Assembly: GCA_903821365.1 (NCBI GenBank)
Contig: CAIJKY010000009.1
Coordinates: 1 to 64,000, forward strand
Direction: 5' to 3'
DNA length: 64,000 bases
Source: an uncultured bacterium
GTDB lineage: Bacteria > Patescibacteriota > Saccharimonadia > Saccharimonadales > Saccharimonadaceae
The notes beneath the pieces are model-generated. The model saw only the letters and a list, made by a program, of their open reading frames with translations, ran no database searches and was not told the DNA's origin. A program made the translations under genes and the position numbers. Within the stretch, counting starts at the first letter, position 1, and every line of letters begins with the position of its first letter. This document shows positions 7,373-16,132 of the stretch, one piece after another.

Positions 7373-7864
7373 TCAGATTTTTCTTGAAGCGGTTGAGGGC
7401 ACTTTTGTTAATGGGTAGCGCTCAATAATGATACGCGCTCCCATGACGGCCACTCCTGCAATAGCAGCCGCTCCGACAATGTCTATAGGAGAATGTACCT
7501 GTGCTGCCACTCTGGCGACACCGATCAGAAACAAGTTGACTAGTAGAAAAACGCCTAGTTTCTTAGAAAATAAGACTGTCACAAAAGCGATGGTTGCAGC
7601 GAGTAACGTATGGTCGGATGGGAAGCCATTGTCTACGGCATGAGGAATCAGAGCTGAGACGCCAGGCTGCGTAAATGGCCGAGGGTCATAGTAAAGTCTG
7701 CTGGCAATAGCAGCGACTATGAGCGCAATAATGCCCGCAGTTACTATAAGCTGGCCATAAACTATCTTTTCTTTTCTAGATAATTTGACCCAGAAGACTA
7801 TTGCAGCACCGAGAGATGCAAATAGTAGATATTGTGCGGCAAATATTATTAAAAAATTGACCAT
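7373..7864 (-). CDS. PAP2-family phosphatase, BcrC-like
   Basis: 163 aa, multi-pass membrane protein. The three phosphatase motifs are present: YYDPRPF (about 58-64), FPSDHT (81-86) and ARVAAQVHSPIDI with the conserved His and Asp. The FPSDHT form, rather than PSGH, is characteristic of BcrC-type undecaprenyl diphosphate phosphatases, which recycle the wall lipid carrier and can give bacitracin resistance. It is the first gene of a pair with a DUF2127 protein. The start ATG has a GAGGA-like site upstream. Confidence 0.85.
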   Translation of the reverse strand: MVNFLIIFAAQYLLFASLGAAIVFWVKLSRKEKIVYGQLIVTAGIIALIVAAIASRLYYDPRPFTQPGVSALIPHAVDNGFPSDHTLLAATIAFVTVLFSKKLGVFLLVNLFLIGVARVAAQVHSPIDIVGAAAIAGVAVMGARIIIERYPLTKVPSTASRKI

Positions 7865-7955
7865 GATTGCTGTAGAGAATCCTCGCTGTTGTTATATTGA
7901 TAGAGTAACTATAGAATATCTCACATAAGAATAGTGTGAGAAAACATTAATTTAA

Positions 7956-8864
7956 TTATTTGACAACAAGCTCATCTAAGAATGTATTAATATTATCACT
8001 TATGAGCTTGTTCTGCGCTTGTGGCAACTCGGGTCCAGCAAAGGCATGACCGGCACCGCTAATTGATATATATTCAGCATCGACACCTATCTTGGTGAGC
8101 GAATCATAGAATGAACGGGATTGTGCAATTGGTACGACTTTGTCGCTGGTGCCGTGGAAAAAAAGAAAACGCGGAGCTTTTTTGGTAATGTAGGTCGTCG
8201 GGCTAGCGGCGATAGCAGTCTTATTATATTTTGACCCAAGATAACGACGGGCATTTAGGTCGGCGTTGACGCCATCGACGATTGTTGAAAAATCTGAGAC
8301 TCCGTAGAAGTCAATAACCCCAAGTGGTGCCTCATAATCATAATTTGCAAAAGGTATATTAAGCGCCGCAAAGGCAGCTAATTGTCCGCCGGCGCTATCG
8401 CCAAAGTAAATTGTTTTGTTGATATCAATCTTCAAGGCATTCGCATTGGTGTCAATGTATGCCAAAGCACAAGCAATGTCATTGTTCTGATCTGGATAAG
8501 GGTTCTTGGGATTGAGCCGGTAATCGAGTGTGGCCACTGCAAAGCCTTTTGCGATAAAACGTGGAGCGTAGGTATTGAGTAAATGGTTGTTCTCGTCACC
8601 CCACCGCCAGCCACCGCCGTGAATATAGACGATCAAAGGGAGGGGCTTGTCTCCCACGTTTTTTGGTCGATATAAGTCAAATGTACGAGCTGGATTATTA
8701 TCGTTGCAATATCGGATTCCAGATGTGAGATGCGCGACATCGCTGAGCGCGGTTGGTTTTGTTGATCTAAGTATCGTGTATGATGCGAATGAAATGGCAA
8801 TCAAGATGACAATTGCAATGATCGACACAAGCGGATGGCGTTGTATTTGACTGAAGAGTTTCAT
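7956..8864 (-). CDS. Membrane-anchored alpha/beta-hydrolase (HSL-like esterase)
   Basis: 302 aa. One N-terminal helix (about 13-32) anchors the protein with the catalytic domain outside. The oxyanion motif HGGGW is at 82-86 and the nucleophile elbow GDSAGG holds Ser157; Asp241 and His273 complete the triad. These features place it with hormone-sensitive-lipase/BD-FAE-type carboxylesterases acting on acetyl or short acyl esters. On this strand TATAGT (8871-8876), preceded by TGC, lies six bases before the ATG, indicating a leaderless transcript. It is a single gene, divergent from an ABC operon. Confidence 0.9.
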   Translation of the reverse strand: MKLFSQIQRHPLVSIIAIVILIAISFASYTILRSTKPTALSDVAHLTSGIRYCNDNNPARTFDLYRPKNVGDKPLPLIVYIHGGGWRWGDENNHLLNTYAPRFIAKGFAVATLDYRLNPKNPYPDQNNDIACALAYIDTNANALKIDINKTIYFGDSAGGQLAAFAALNIPFANYDYEAPLGVIDFYGVSDFSTIVDGVNADLNARRYLGSKYNKTAIAASPTTYITKKAPRFLFFHGTSDKVVPIAQSRSFYDSLTKIGVDAEYISISGAGHAFAGPELPQAQNKLISDNINTFLDELVVK

Positions 8865-8937
8865 TTCTTAACTATAGCAAATGTTCTCCAGTGCACCGAA
8901 ATTATGTTTTATCATGATTCTCTCATTTCAATTACCA

Positions 8938-8943
8938 TACAAT
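8938..8943 (+). promoter_or_regulatory. -10 element of the ABC exporter operon
   Basis: TACAAT lies six bases before ATG 8950, and no Shine-Dalgarno precedes that codon. The spacing predicts transcription starting at or next to the start codon. Confidence 0.5.
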
Positions 8944-8949
8944 AAGCGC

Positions 8950-9696
8950 ATGAACAGTAAAAAAACTCAACCAGCTATTTTGATACATGACCTGACGCAT
9001 CGGTATAAAGATACAGAGGTTCTAAAAACGGTTAATCTCTCTGTCATGCCTGGAGAAGTGTTTGGCTTCTTGGGGCACAATGGCGCAGGCAAAACCACGG
9101 CAGTTAACATAATGACAACATTATTAAAACCGAGTAGTGGCAGTGTCAAAATTTTCGGTGAAGATGTTGTGCAGAATAGTTTTGCAGTGCGACGTATTAT
9201 CGGTTATGTGCCAGAATCAGTATTTCTGTACGATACCTTAACCGCCAGGGAGAATCTGATATTTTTCGCAAAACTTTCTGGTGTTGTAAACGCAGAACAA
9301 GCCGTGGCTAAAACCCTTAAATTTCTCGACTGCGAGGGGTTAGCGGACAGGCGACTTGGTACATTTTCTAAGGGTATGCGTCAACGCATCGGCTTGGCTC
9401 AAGCAATTGTTCACCAGCCAAAAGTGTTGTTTCTTGATGAGCCGACATCGGGCCTTGACCCAGAAGGGGTATTATTATTGCGAGCAACAATATTGAGGTT
9501 AAAAACTGACTATGGCATGACAATTTTTATGAACACTCACCTACTTTCAGAAGTGTCAAAAGTATGTACTAATATAGGTATTCTACGCTATGGAAAACTT
9601 CTTTATAGTGGATCACTCGATGACCTCACACATAAATTCCCTGCACGTGCCTTGCTAGAAGACATATACCTTAGCTACGAGAACCAGTCAAAATAA
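8950..9696 (+). CDS. ABC transporter ATP-binding protein
   Basis: 248 aa from ATG 8950. Walker A GHNGAGKT (42-49), signature FSKGMRQRIGLAQ (139-151), Walker B VLFLDEP (159-165) and the H-loop His197 are intact. The domain type is that of ABC-2 exporters (CcmA/NosF-like). A frame reaching 8881 exists, but its extra residues do not look like the family. It is followed by two ABC-2 permeases and two exported proteins, forming a five-gene unit. Confidence 0.94.
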   Translation: MNSKKTQPAILIHDLTHRYKDTEVLKTVNLSVMPGEVFGFLGHNGAGKTTAVNIMTTLLKPSSGSVKIFGEDVVQNSFAVRRIIGYVPESVFLYDTLTARENLIFFAKLSGVVNAEQAVAKTLKFLDCEGLADRRLGTFSKGMRQRIGLAQAIVHQPKVLFLDEPTSGLDPEGVLLLRATILRLKTDYGMTIFMNTHLLSEVSKVCTNIGILRYGKLLYSGSLDDLTHKFPARALLEDIYLSYENQSK

Positions 9697-9697
9697 T

Positions 9698-10615
9698 ATG
9701 CATGTTATTATTGCACGCCACTACATGCAACTGGCCTTACGCAACCGATCTTTTGTTGCATTTGCAACTATTTTGATAGGCATGACGATTGCGTCAGGTG
9801 TTATTGGGCTTTTGTCTCATCAAACAATAATTTCAGTCTACAACATCACTGCCTCTGAGCTTCAAGCAAGTGGCAAGGCTATACCTCCTAATCCTTTTGC
9901 TAGCGCGTCCAGCCTATCTTTAATCAAGAATATGATGATCTACATTCCGCTTGTTGGCGCATTAATTGCGATCATTATTGGCAATGATGCTGTTGCCGCA
10001 GATCGGAGCGCGGGAGTTGCAAAAATACTATTTTCGCGACCAATCAATCGAGCGGTGTACGTTAGGGGCAAATTGTTAGCCGCAAGCGGTATTTTAGGAG
10101 GAGTGCTTGGCGTATGCTTGCTTGTCAGTTGTATATCGCTTGCAATTATCATTGGCCATACAAGTTCTGTTGCCGAATATGTTGCCTTGATCATATTCTA
10201 TTTTGCGTCTTTTATGTACTTACTATTCTTTGTGCTTGTTGGTATGATCTCGGCTATGCTATTGTCGAGCAGGCTCGTCGCTACGTTATCTGCGATAGGA
10301 GTATGGGTAATGGTGACCTTTATTCTTCCGCAAATAGTCTCTGGCGTCAGCCCAGTTGCCTCGCTCAATCCTGTCTCGCAAGCCATCGCCTACCAAAACA
10401 GTCAATTCTTCCAATTCACTAGCTGGTTTTCGTTTATGTCGTTTGCTGAATCATATAAACATATAGCGGGCGGCCTGCTTGGAGTATCTTCGTCGAACCT
10501 CCTTGATGCGCTACGCTTTGCCGTGCCGATAACGGCGGCGATAACAGCACTATATGTTCTTACAGTGAAGGCCGCAGGAGCCATGAGCACCTATGAAGGC
10601 GGTTCCTATGAATAA
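9698..10615 (+). CDS. ABC-2-type permease (NosY-like)
   Basis: 305 aa with about six membrane helices. The pattern of an N-terminal helix, an outer loop, and then GNDAVAADRSAGVAKILFSR with PINRAVYVRGK is that of NosY-like ABC-2 permeases, whose conserved cytoplasmic loop contacts the ATPase. It starts two bases after the ATPase stop and overlaps the next permease by eight bases. The transported substrate is not evident from sequence. Confidence 0.88.
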   Translation: MHVIIARHYMQLALRNRSFVAFATILIGMTIASGVIGLLSHQTIISVYNITASELQASGKAIPPNPFASASSLSLIKNMMIYIPLVGALIAIIIGNDAVAADRSAGVAKILFSRPINRAVYVRGKLLAASGILGGVLGVCLLVSCISLAIIIGHTSSVAEYVALIIFYFASFMYLLFFVLVGMISAMLLSSRLVATLSAIGVWVMVTFILPQIVSGVSPVASLNPVSQAIAYQNSQFFQFTSWFSFMSFAESYKHIAGGLLGVSSSNLLDALRFAVPITAAITALYVLTVKAAGAMSTYEGGSYE

Positions 10616-11576
10616 TATATTTACGCTTGCACGACATGAAGTCATCACAGTGCTACGTAGTAAGATATTGTTGGCGCTTATCGCAATCTTCACACTCACA
10701 ACTGCCATATCGGTACTCGTTGCTTCTTATGTTTTCAAGGCGCAAGTTGCGGATTACAACGCATATGTGCAGGCCGCTCAAGCGGCGGGTGTTGCTCGTC
10801 TCCCTCCCTCGCCTCTGCATCCCTTGCAGTTATTGCGTGGCTCAATCGAATATATTGAAATTGTCGGCACGCTTATCGCCATAGCGATCGGCTATGCTGG
10901 GGTTGTACGTGAACGATCAAGCAAGACAATGCGGATACTTATGAGTCGGCCGATCTCGACTTGGCAGATATTTAGTGCTAAGATCTTGGGTACGGTCGCG
11001 ATGTTGACTATTCTAATAGTATCAATGAATATTGTCGCCTATGTCTCGATTGGAGCAGTGAGCGGCTTATGGTTGCAAACCGTAGATCTCATGAGACTAG
11101 GAGTCGCGTCACTAGCGGCAATCGCTTTTCTAACAATTTTCTACTGTCTTGGTGCTGCCGCAGCGCAGTTGAGCAAAGTACCGCTTCGAGGATTTATGGT
11201 TGGTATTGGATTCTGGCTAATAATCGTTATGATTGCCCCACAGATAGGTGACACCATGGATCCAGATAACCAAGTTCCTGGCGGGTTGTTTAATGCCCTC
11301 CAGGTCCAGAAAGCCCAAGAAAAGTCAATACTCGCGCACTTTGCGGGGTATGAGGCGGTGCGTAATGGTATCGAAGAAATATCAGTCGAGAAGCATTATG
11401 AGCGATTTGTCTTTGCCGTTACTGGCATCAAAGACATCTATAACGGCAAGACCATGGGCTTTATAGTTAAGGACAGGGCGGGCGACCTGGCCTGGCTCGT
11501 GGGTGGCCTGGGCGTTGCTTCGGGTGTGTTTCTTTGGAGTTTGCGACGCAAAATTATAATCGAAAGAGGAGGATAG
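10608..11576 (+). CDS. Second ABC-2-type permease
   Basis: 322 aa, about six membrane helices, paralogous in layout to the preceding permease: GYAGVVRERSSKTMRILMSR with PISTWQIFSAK is the matching coupling loop. ATG 10608 overlaps the previous stop by eight bases (ATGAATAA) and is preferred to an in-frame ATG at 10593. Together with its neighbour it would form a heterodimeric channel. A large extracytoplasmic insertion is visible before the last helices. Confidence 0.88.
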   Translation: MNNIFTLARHEVITVLRSKILLALIAIFTLTTAISVLVASYVFKAQVADYNAYVQAAQAAGVARLPPSPLHPLQLLRGSIEYIEIVGTLIAIAIGYAGVVRERSSKTMRILMSRPISTWQIFSAKILGTVAMLTILIVSMNIVAYVSIGAVSGLWLQTVDLMRLGVASLAAIAFLTIFYCLGAAAAQLSKVPLRGFMVGIGFWLIIVMIAPQIGDTMDPDNQVPGGLFNALQVQKAQEKSILAHFAGYEAVRNGIEEISVEKHYERFVFAVTGIKDIYNGKTMGFIVKDRAGDLAWLVGGLGVASGVFLWSLRRKIIIERGG

Positions 11577-11579
11577 AGC

Positions 11580-12155
11580 ATGAATCGTAAAAAGCTATTA
11601 ATTATCGCAGTTGTCGTGGTGTTTATCGCAATGGCTGTAATTATTATCACTCAAGTTAAAGGAACCAAGACTGCAGTAGATTCGCAGCCGTCTGCGGCAA
11701 GTAAAAGCCAGCAGTCCGTACTCCCCATCACATCCGGTAATCCTATCGTCAACACGGCCACGCAAAAAGGATTTGAGATCGTTTCTGGGATAGCGGAGAA
11801 TAATGTGGATGCGAGCGGCAAGGTGGTAAATGATCACATTGAAATAAAAATCAAGAATACTAGCGGTAAGGTACAAAGTAATTTTGAAGTATTTTATACT
11901 ATAAAAGACATTACAACCAATCAAACAGACGCCTATTACTCAAAGTTGACGAACTTTGTACTTGCAGCGGGAGAAAGTAAAAGTATTCACTTTGATAATA
12001 CTGGTCAAGCCGGACATTATGCCGAGAATAAATATAGTCTTTATCATACATCGCCAAATCAAATGCGTATCAATGTGAGCGTTAGTACTCCCGGTTATGC
12101 AATCCAGTCGATTGATATACATAAAGATGCTGGCAAGCCAGAAAAGGTAGATTGA
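11580..12155 (+). CDS. Membrane-anchored beta-sandwich protein of the ABC operon
   Basis: 191 aa. One N-terminal helix (about 5-24) and a Ser/Gln-rich spacer lead to a domain of alternating strands (about 60-185) rich in IKIKNTSGK, FEVFYTIKDI and KSIHFDN motifs, like extracytoplasmic Ig-like domains that pair with transporters. No cysteine lipobox is seen. It starts three bases after the permease, behind AGAGGAGG, so it is certainly in the operon. No specific family could be named with confidence. Confidence 0.7.
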   Translation: MNRKKLLIIAVVVVFIAMAVIIITQVKGTKTAVDSQPSAASKSQQSVLPITSGNPIVNTATQKGFEIVSGIAENNVDASGKVVNDHIEIKIKNTSGKVQSNFEVFYTIKDITTNQTDAYYSKLTNFVLAAGESKSIHFDNTGQAGHYAENKYSLYHTSPNQMRINVSVSTPGYAIQSIDIHKDAGKPEKVD

Positions 12156-12185
12156 CCTCGTGCTGCGAGCAAGTGAAAAGTCAAG

Positions 12186-12839
12186 ATGAGACTCCTAAGA
12201 GTATGTGTTATAGCTGGAGCGACATTGGCACTTGGATTGTTTGCCTATACGCTCGCCTATAGGGCAAACTATGTTGAGCCAGTGGCTACGCCAAAAAGCG
12301 ACATCGTCATGTCTGACTCAAACACCAAAGAGATGATACTGCTTGAGAAGCAATACAGCGGGATACGTGGGGAGGCGTTTGACAAAAAATACCTTGAAGA
12401 TATGATTGAACATTACAAGAGTGCGGTTGACATGGCGAACCTCACGGTTTCACAAGCGAAACGATTGGAAATAGCTACGCTCGGAGGCCAAATAGTCACT
12501 ACTCAGGAGCAAGTAGTCGAATATATGAAAGGTCTACAAAAAAGTTGGGGATATCAATCGTCGATGAGCGCGACGATGATGGAACATAGCACGATGGGCA
12601 TGACCGCAGTCAGTAAAGCTTTTGCGGGGAAAACAGGTGATGATTTTGATCGCACATTTCTTGATTTAATGATTAAGCATCATCAATCTGCGATCGCAAT
12701 GTCTCGTGCGGCATCAACAAACGCCAAGCACCAAGAAGTAAAAAGTATTGCCCAAAAAACTATCATAACGCACTCCTTAGAAGTGGCGAAGATGCAGCAG
12801 TGGCGAGCATCATGGTTTCCACTTCAGAATACGAGATAG
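12186..12839 (+). CDS. Exported protein with two DUF305 repeats
   Basis: 217 aa. A signal anchor (about 5-24) precedes two copies of the DUF305 ferritin-like helical motif: DKKYLEDMIEHYKSAVDMA (about 64-82) and DRTFLDLMIKHHQSAIAMS (about 155-173). DUF305 proteins commonly occur with copper-handling genes and carry a His/Met-rich metal site; here the second repeat keeps the HH pair and the first has HY. Its position after an ABC-2 exporter could suggest metal export, but that is inference. Confidence 0.85.
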   Translation: MRLLRVCVIAGATLALGLFAYTLAYRANYVEPVATPKSDIVMSDSNTKEMILLEKQYSGIRGEAFDKKYLEDMIEHYKSAVDMANLTVSQAKRLEIATLGGQIVTTQEQVVEYMKGLQKSWGYQSSMSATMMEHSTMGMTAVSKAFAGKTGDDFDRTFLDLMIKHHQSAIAMSRAASTNAKHQEVKSIAQKTIITHSLEVAKMQQWRASWFPLQNTR

Positions 12840-12933
12840 ACTACTGCTAATTCAGCGTTTTGAGCCTAGACAGATAGTAGACAAGTAAAGATGCAACAGT
12901 TGGTATTTGCAAAGTAATCATCGAGCGGTTATT

Positions 12934-14136
12934 TTAAAAACCTGCGTAGTTTTTATAAGCAGTATATGCAGGCAATAGAGTACGTGAGCCAGTCGTCAAA
13001 AGGCCGTAGCCCGGTGTGTCACTGTTTTCGTGCAGAATGTACCAACATATTGGCGAGCGAATTTCGAAGGTTGTTCCTTTATTCCAAGCTTTCATGGCAT
13101 CCATAAGGCCGACAATGTAAGAGGCTTTACCTTCTTCAGATTGCGGTGAGCACGGTGATTGCTGGCTGGCGCCTAGGCCACTACTCCAACAACCAACTTC
13201 AGTAATCCAGATCGGTTTACTGGCCCAAGCTGGATCTGCCGACATAGCAGTTTTAAGATCGTCCATTGATGCCATGGTGACATCGACTGTGCTACCATAT
13301 GGGTGATAGCCCATGCCGTCCATCCATTGCCACGCCTGACTTTTCTTCATTTCCGCAAGCCATGGTCCAATGTTGGTTGACCAGTTCGAAAGGCCGCCAT
13401 AAATAAGGGCGCCCTGCGGATCGTTGGTATGAATTGTTGAATATGCAGCTTTTTGAAACTCTAAATATGCCGCTTGTGCACAGACCATGTCACCAGGCGT
13501 AGCATTATTGTTACAGTAGTTATTTTCTGGTGTCCAGCCACCATCCATCTCATTACCAATCTCCCAAACGTGAACACCATACGGTTTTAATGCATCCATG
13601 TCAGCTGCGAGGGTCTGTTGAAAAGTGCTAATGCTCATATTTATGTCGCAGTTGTATGTCGGCAAGAATGTGATGCCGTGCGCTTGCAGTGTCTTGGCGA
13701 CTTCAACAGCTTCGCTAGTATTGCCGCAAGCCATCCAGCCACGCATCCACTTGACGCCAGCATTTTGCATATCGGTTGCGTCTTGGCTAAATTGAGCGTT
13801 ACTATCTTCAACCATGCCTTTTGAAATACCAGGTGCCGCCGAAGCAACCGGTGTTGAGCCGCCGCCTGTTGCGGGAGGGGTTGTCCCAGTGCCACCACCG
13901 GTGCTGTCTATGACGCCAAACAGAAGATATTTACTGTTTGATGCGGTTTGATCAGTTTCTATGCGTGCGTCACCACTGCCATTTTCTGGCTCAATTGATC
14001 GTGCGTCACCAGTCGCTGCCATTGAAAGTGACAGTAAGAAGCCGGCAATACCGACTGATGCGGCAATAATTAATGCTGCATAGAAGTTTCGCTGCCGAGG
14101 CTTTGGGTGTGAACTAATTGTGTTGGTGTGGGGCAT
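12934..14136 (-). CDS. Secreted glycoside-hydrolase-like protein (clan A fold)
   Basis: 400 aa. An N-terminal helix (about 19-41) is followed by a short module with SIEPENG (48-54) and SNSKYLLFG (66-74), a Gly/Thr/Pro linker (78-98) and a TIM-barrel-like domain. WEIGNEMDGG gives the likely acid/base Glu196 (Asn-Glu pair) and WITEVG the nucleophile Glu313, the spacing expected of clan A glycosidases. Cysteines at 137, 163, 208, 219, 316 and 329 could form disulfides. The substrate is unknown. The same N-terminal module appears in the cytochrome b5 protein at 26625. Confidence 0.78.
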   Translation of the reverse strand: MPHTNTISSHPKPRQRNFYAALIIAASVGIAGFLLSLSMAATGDARSIEPENGSGDARIETDQTASNSKYLLFGVIDSTGGGTGTTPPATGGGSTPVASAAPGISKGMVEDSNAQFSQDATDMQNAGVKWMRGWMACGNTSEAVEVAKTLQAHGITFLPTYNCDINMSISTFQQTLAADMDALKPYGVHVWEIGNEMDGGWTPENNYCNNNATPGDMVCAQAAYLEFQKAAYSTIHTNDPQGALIYGGLSNWSTNIGPWLAEMKKSQAWQWMDGMGYHPYGSTVDVTMASMDDLKTAMSADPAWASKPIWITEVGCWSSGLGASQQSPCSPQSEEGKASYIVGLMDAMKAWNKGTTFEIRSPICWYILHENSDTPGYGLLTTGSRTLLPAYTAYKNYAGF

Positions 14137-14230
14137 AATTGATTTTTATTGTAAGTTGCAAATATATTGCTCGTGCTTATTAACTAGTGTGACATAGACA
14201 ACTCAGATGTCAATAACATCTTCTTAATAA

Positions 14231-14265
14231 AAACAGGCGCTCACTGTAGGGCGCCTGTTTAAAGT
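14231..14265 (-). terminator. Intrinsic terminator of the SGNH esterase gene
   Basis: AAACAGGCGC (14231-14240) pairs with GCGCCTGTTT (14251-14260) over a ten-base loop. Read on the minus strand, the stem is followed by TTTTTATT, ending the transcript that starts near 16007. Confidence 0.85.
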
Positions 14266-14291
14266 TAGTGTACTGCTACGAAAGTTGTTAC

Positions 14292-16007
14292 TTACGGAAG
14301 CTTAACTGTACCGTACACGAGATTGGCAATGACAGCTTGGCCGGCATCGTTGGGGTGAATGCCATCAGTTCGATAGTAGCCTGTGCCACTTGTGTCGCCC
14401 TTAGGGAATAAACTACTAAGGTCGAGTGTGGTTACGCTGTTAGGATCTGCTGCTGCAATATCTTTAAGCTGTTGAACATATGCAGAGTATTTGTACGCTA
14501 CTGTCGAGGCTTGAGGGTTGTAGCATTCGTATGGAATGATCAGCTCGATCGACGGCGCAGATGGTAATGTCTTGATGTCTGAAACAAGCTGTTGCATCTG
14601 TGACTTGAAGGTTGCTGGATTAGTCTGGTCTTCGTAATCGTTACCGCCAAGCTCAATAGTGACGAGCTGCGGAGATACTGCTGCCAGTGTATTGTGGAAT
14701 CCGGCAAGATCGGCTAGGTACACTGCTGCAGTCGCACCAGAGTAGCTTGCGTCATATACTTGAATGCCACGATTACGGTCGCCGTTGAAGACGCTGAAGC
14801 CGCCAAGGGTGAATGTTCCACTTGTCGTCTTTTTGATAGTGATGGTGTGATTGCCAGCGGTACCAAGTGAGACATTTTGTACACGTGCGCCTGGTGTGTA
14901 CGTGCTGCTGTTCGTATTAACGCTGACAGCGGTACCGTTGTCGACTTTATAAGTGAAGGTAGCGCCGCCAGAGCCAGCTGTATACCAGATGTCAACTGAG
15001 TCACCGGTAACAGGATAGGTCGCACTTGCGTTTGAGCCAAAATCGAGTGCGCGGTAGCCAAGGTTGGCTGGCCAATATGCTGGTGTTAATGTACCGCTTG
15101 ATGCCGTGTATGGTTTGCTCCACAGTGAGTCTGGTGCATACACACGGTAGACGGCGGGAATGTAGTTTTCACCTGCGGTCGCGCCTGCTGGAGTATAGTT
15201 ACTGCGTAGTTGATCACGAGTTAAGTTAAGCCATCGTTTTGCAAGTGTGCTTGCGCCTTGGCCTTCGGTGAGTGATTCGCCAACGGCTACCCATTTTGCT
15301 GGAGCGGTTGCGTTATTAGTAACCGCTGTTTGCCAGGTTGCCATTGCCGTACCCGCTGGAGGAGTTGTCGGAGGGGTGGTAGGTGGCGTTGTTGGTGGCG
15401 TCGTCGGCACATCTGCAACCGTTTCGACGCTATAGTATGATTGCTGACCAGTGTAGCGCGTGCCATTGCCAAAGGTCGATGACGGTGTTGAGCCAGAGTT
15501 AACGTTGTACATCGAAGTGAAGCTTGAGTTTGAGTCACCAAATATGCGGATAACGTTTGAACCCTTTGGCGAGAATGACACGAGCCAGATCTTTGTGCCT
15601 GCGGTGACATTCAGCGTGCTTGCAAGCGGAAGATTAACCCATTTAGCTGCCGACTTAGCGGCAACCGATTGTGTGCTTGTTTTTCCTAATAGGGTTGCTG
15701 GGCTATTGTTATTATCTGAATAAACAGCCATTTGGATGGTTTGACTACCGCTTGTGCCAGCTTTACCATCAAGATAAATATTTACAGAGCTAATGGTGCC
15801 GGTCTGAGTAACGGGGAATTGTGTTCCACCTTTATAACCGACCGCTTGGCTTGTCGCGTTAGGGAGCGCGGTTGTCGTACCAATGTTGACGGTTGCTGCA
15901 TTTGCGCGATTTGCCGTACCGACTGCAAAGGCACTGACTGCCAAAACCATAACCGATAATGCTATGGAGAGCGTGAGTCGCGATTTCCGGAGAGAGCGTA
16001 GTTTCAC
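14292..16007 (-). CDS. Secreted two-domain SGNH/GDSL hydrolase
   Basis: 571 aa. A signal peptide ends near ANAATV (35-40). A beta-sandwich domain (about 40-195) precedes a TTPP repeat linker (201-217), then the SGNH domain: VGESLTEGQ with Ser245 (the block reads GES, not GDS), GGND with Asn456, and DGIHPND with Asp548/His551. A second beta-rich segment (about 325-405) lies inside the hydrolase. Such enzymes deacetylate polysaccharides or hydrolyse esters. It starts at GTG behind AAAGGA. Next to the glycosidase-like gene, it suggests attack on external glycans. Confidence 0.85.
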   Translation of the reverse strand: MKLRSLRKSRLTLSIALSVMVLAVSAFAVGTANRANAATVNIGTTTALPNATSQAVGYKGGTQFPVTQTGTISSVNIYLDGKAGTSGSQTIQMAVYSDNNNSPATLLGKTSTQSVAAKSAAKWVNLPLASTLNVTAGTKIWLVSFSPKGSNVIRIFGDSNSSFTSMYNVNSGSTPSSTFGNGTRYTGQQSYYSVETVADVPTTPPTTPPTTPPTTPPAGTAMATWQTAVTNNATAPAKWVAVGESLTEGQGASTLAKRWLNLTRDQLRSNYTPAGATAGENYIPAVYRVYAPDSLWSKPYTASSGTLTPAYWPANLGYRALDFGSNASATYPVTGDSVDIWYTAGSGGATFTYKVDNGTAVSVNTNSSTYTPGARVQNVSLGTAGNHTITIKKTTSGTFTLGGFSVFNGDRNRGIQVYDASYSGATAAVYLADLAGFHNTLAAVSPQLVTIELGGNDYEDQTNPATFKSQMQQLVSDIKTLPSAPSIELIIPYECYNPQASTVAYKYSAYVQQLKDIAAADPNSVTTLDLSSLFPKGDTSGTGYYRTDGIHPNDAGQAVIANLVYGTVKLP

Positions 16008-16119
16008 AATATAATCCTTTATTAATGTAAAGTTATCATAGCAGATTTACGTGATGCTGAATGTTGTTGTTTTCGAATATATATGCATTTTGATCTGCGC
16101 CAGTGCTTGATCCATATGC

Positions 16120-16125
16120 TACGAT
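16120..16125 (+). promoter_or_regulatory. -10 element of the heme operon
   Basis: TACGAT is seven bases before ATG 16133, with no Shine-Dalgarno, matching the leaderless pattern seen elsewhere in the window. No clear -35 was identified. Confidence 0.45.
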
Positions 16126-16132
16126 ATATTTT

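Noticed and set aside
15360-15415. Tandem DNA repeat at the TTPP linker of the SGNH esterase
   Set aside because: The bases follow the Thr/Pro codons of a low-complexity linker, and there is no independent repeat outside the coding frame.
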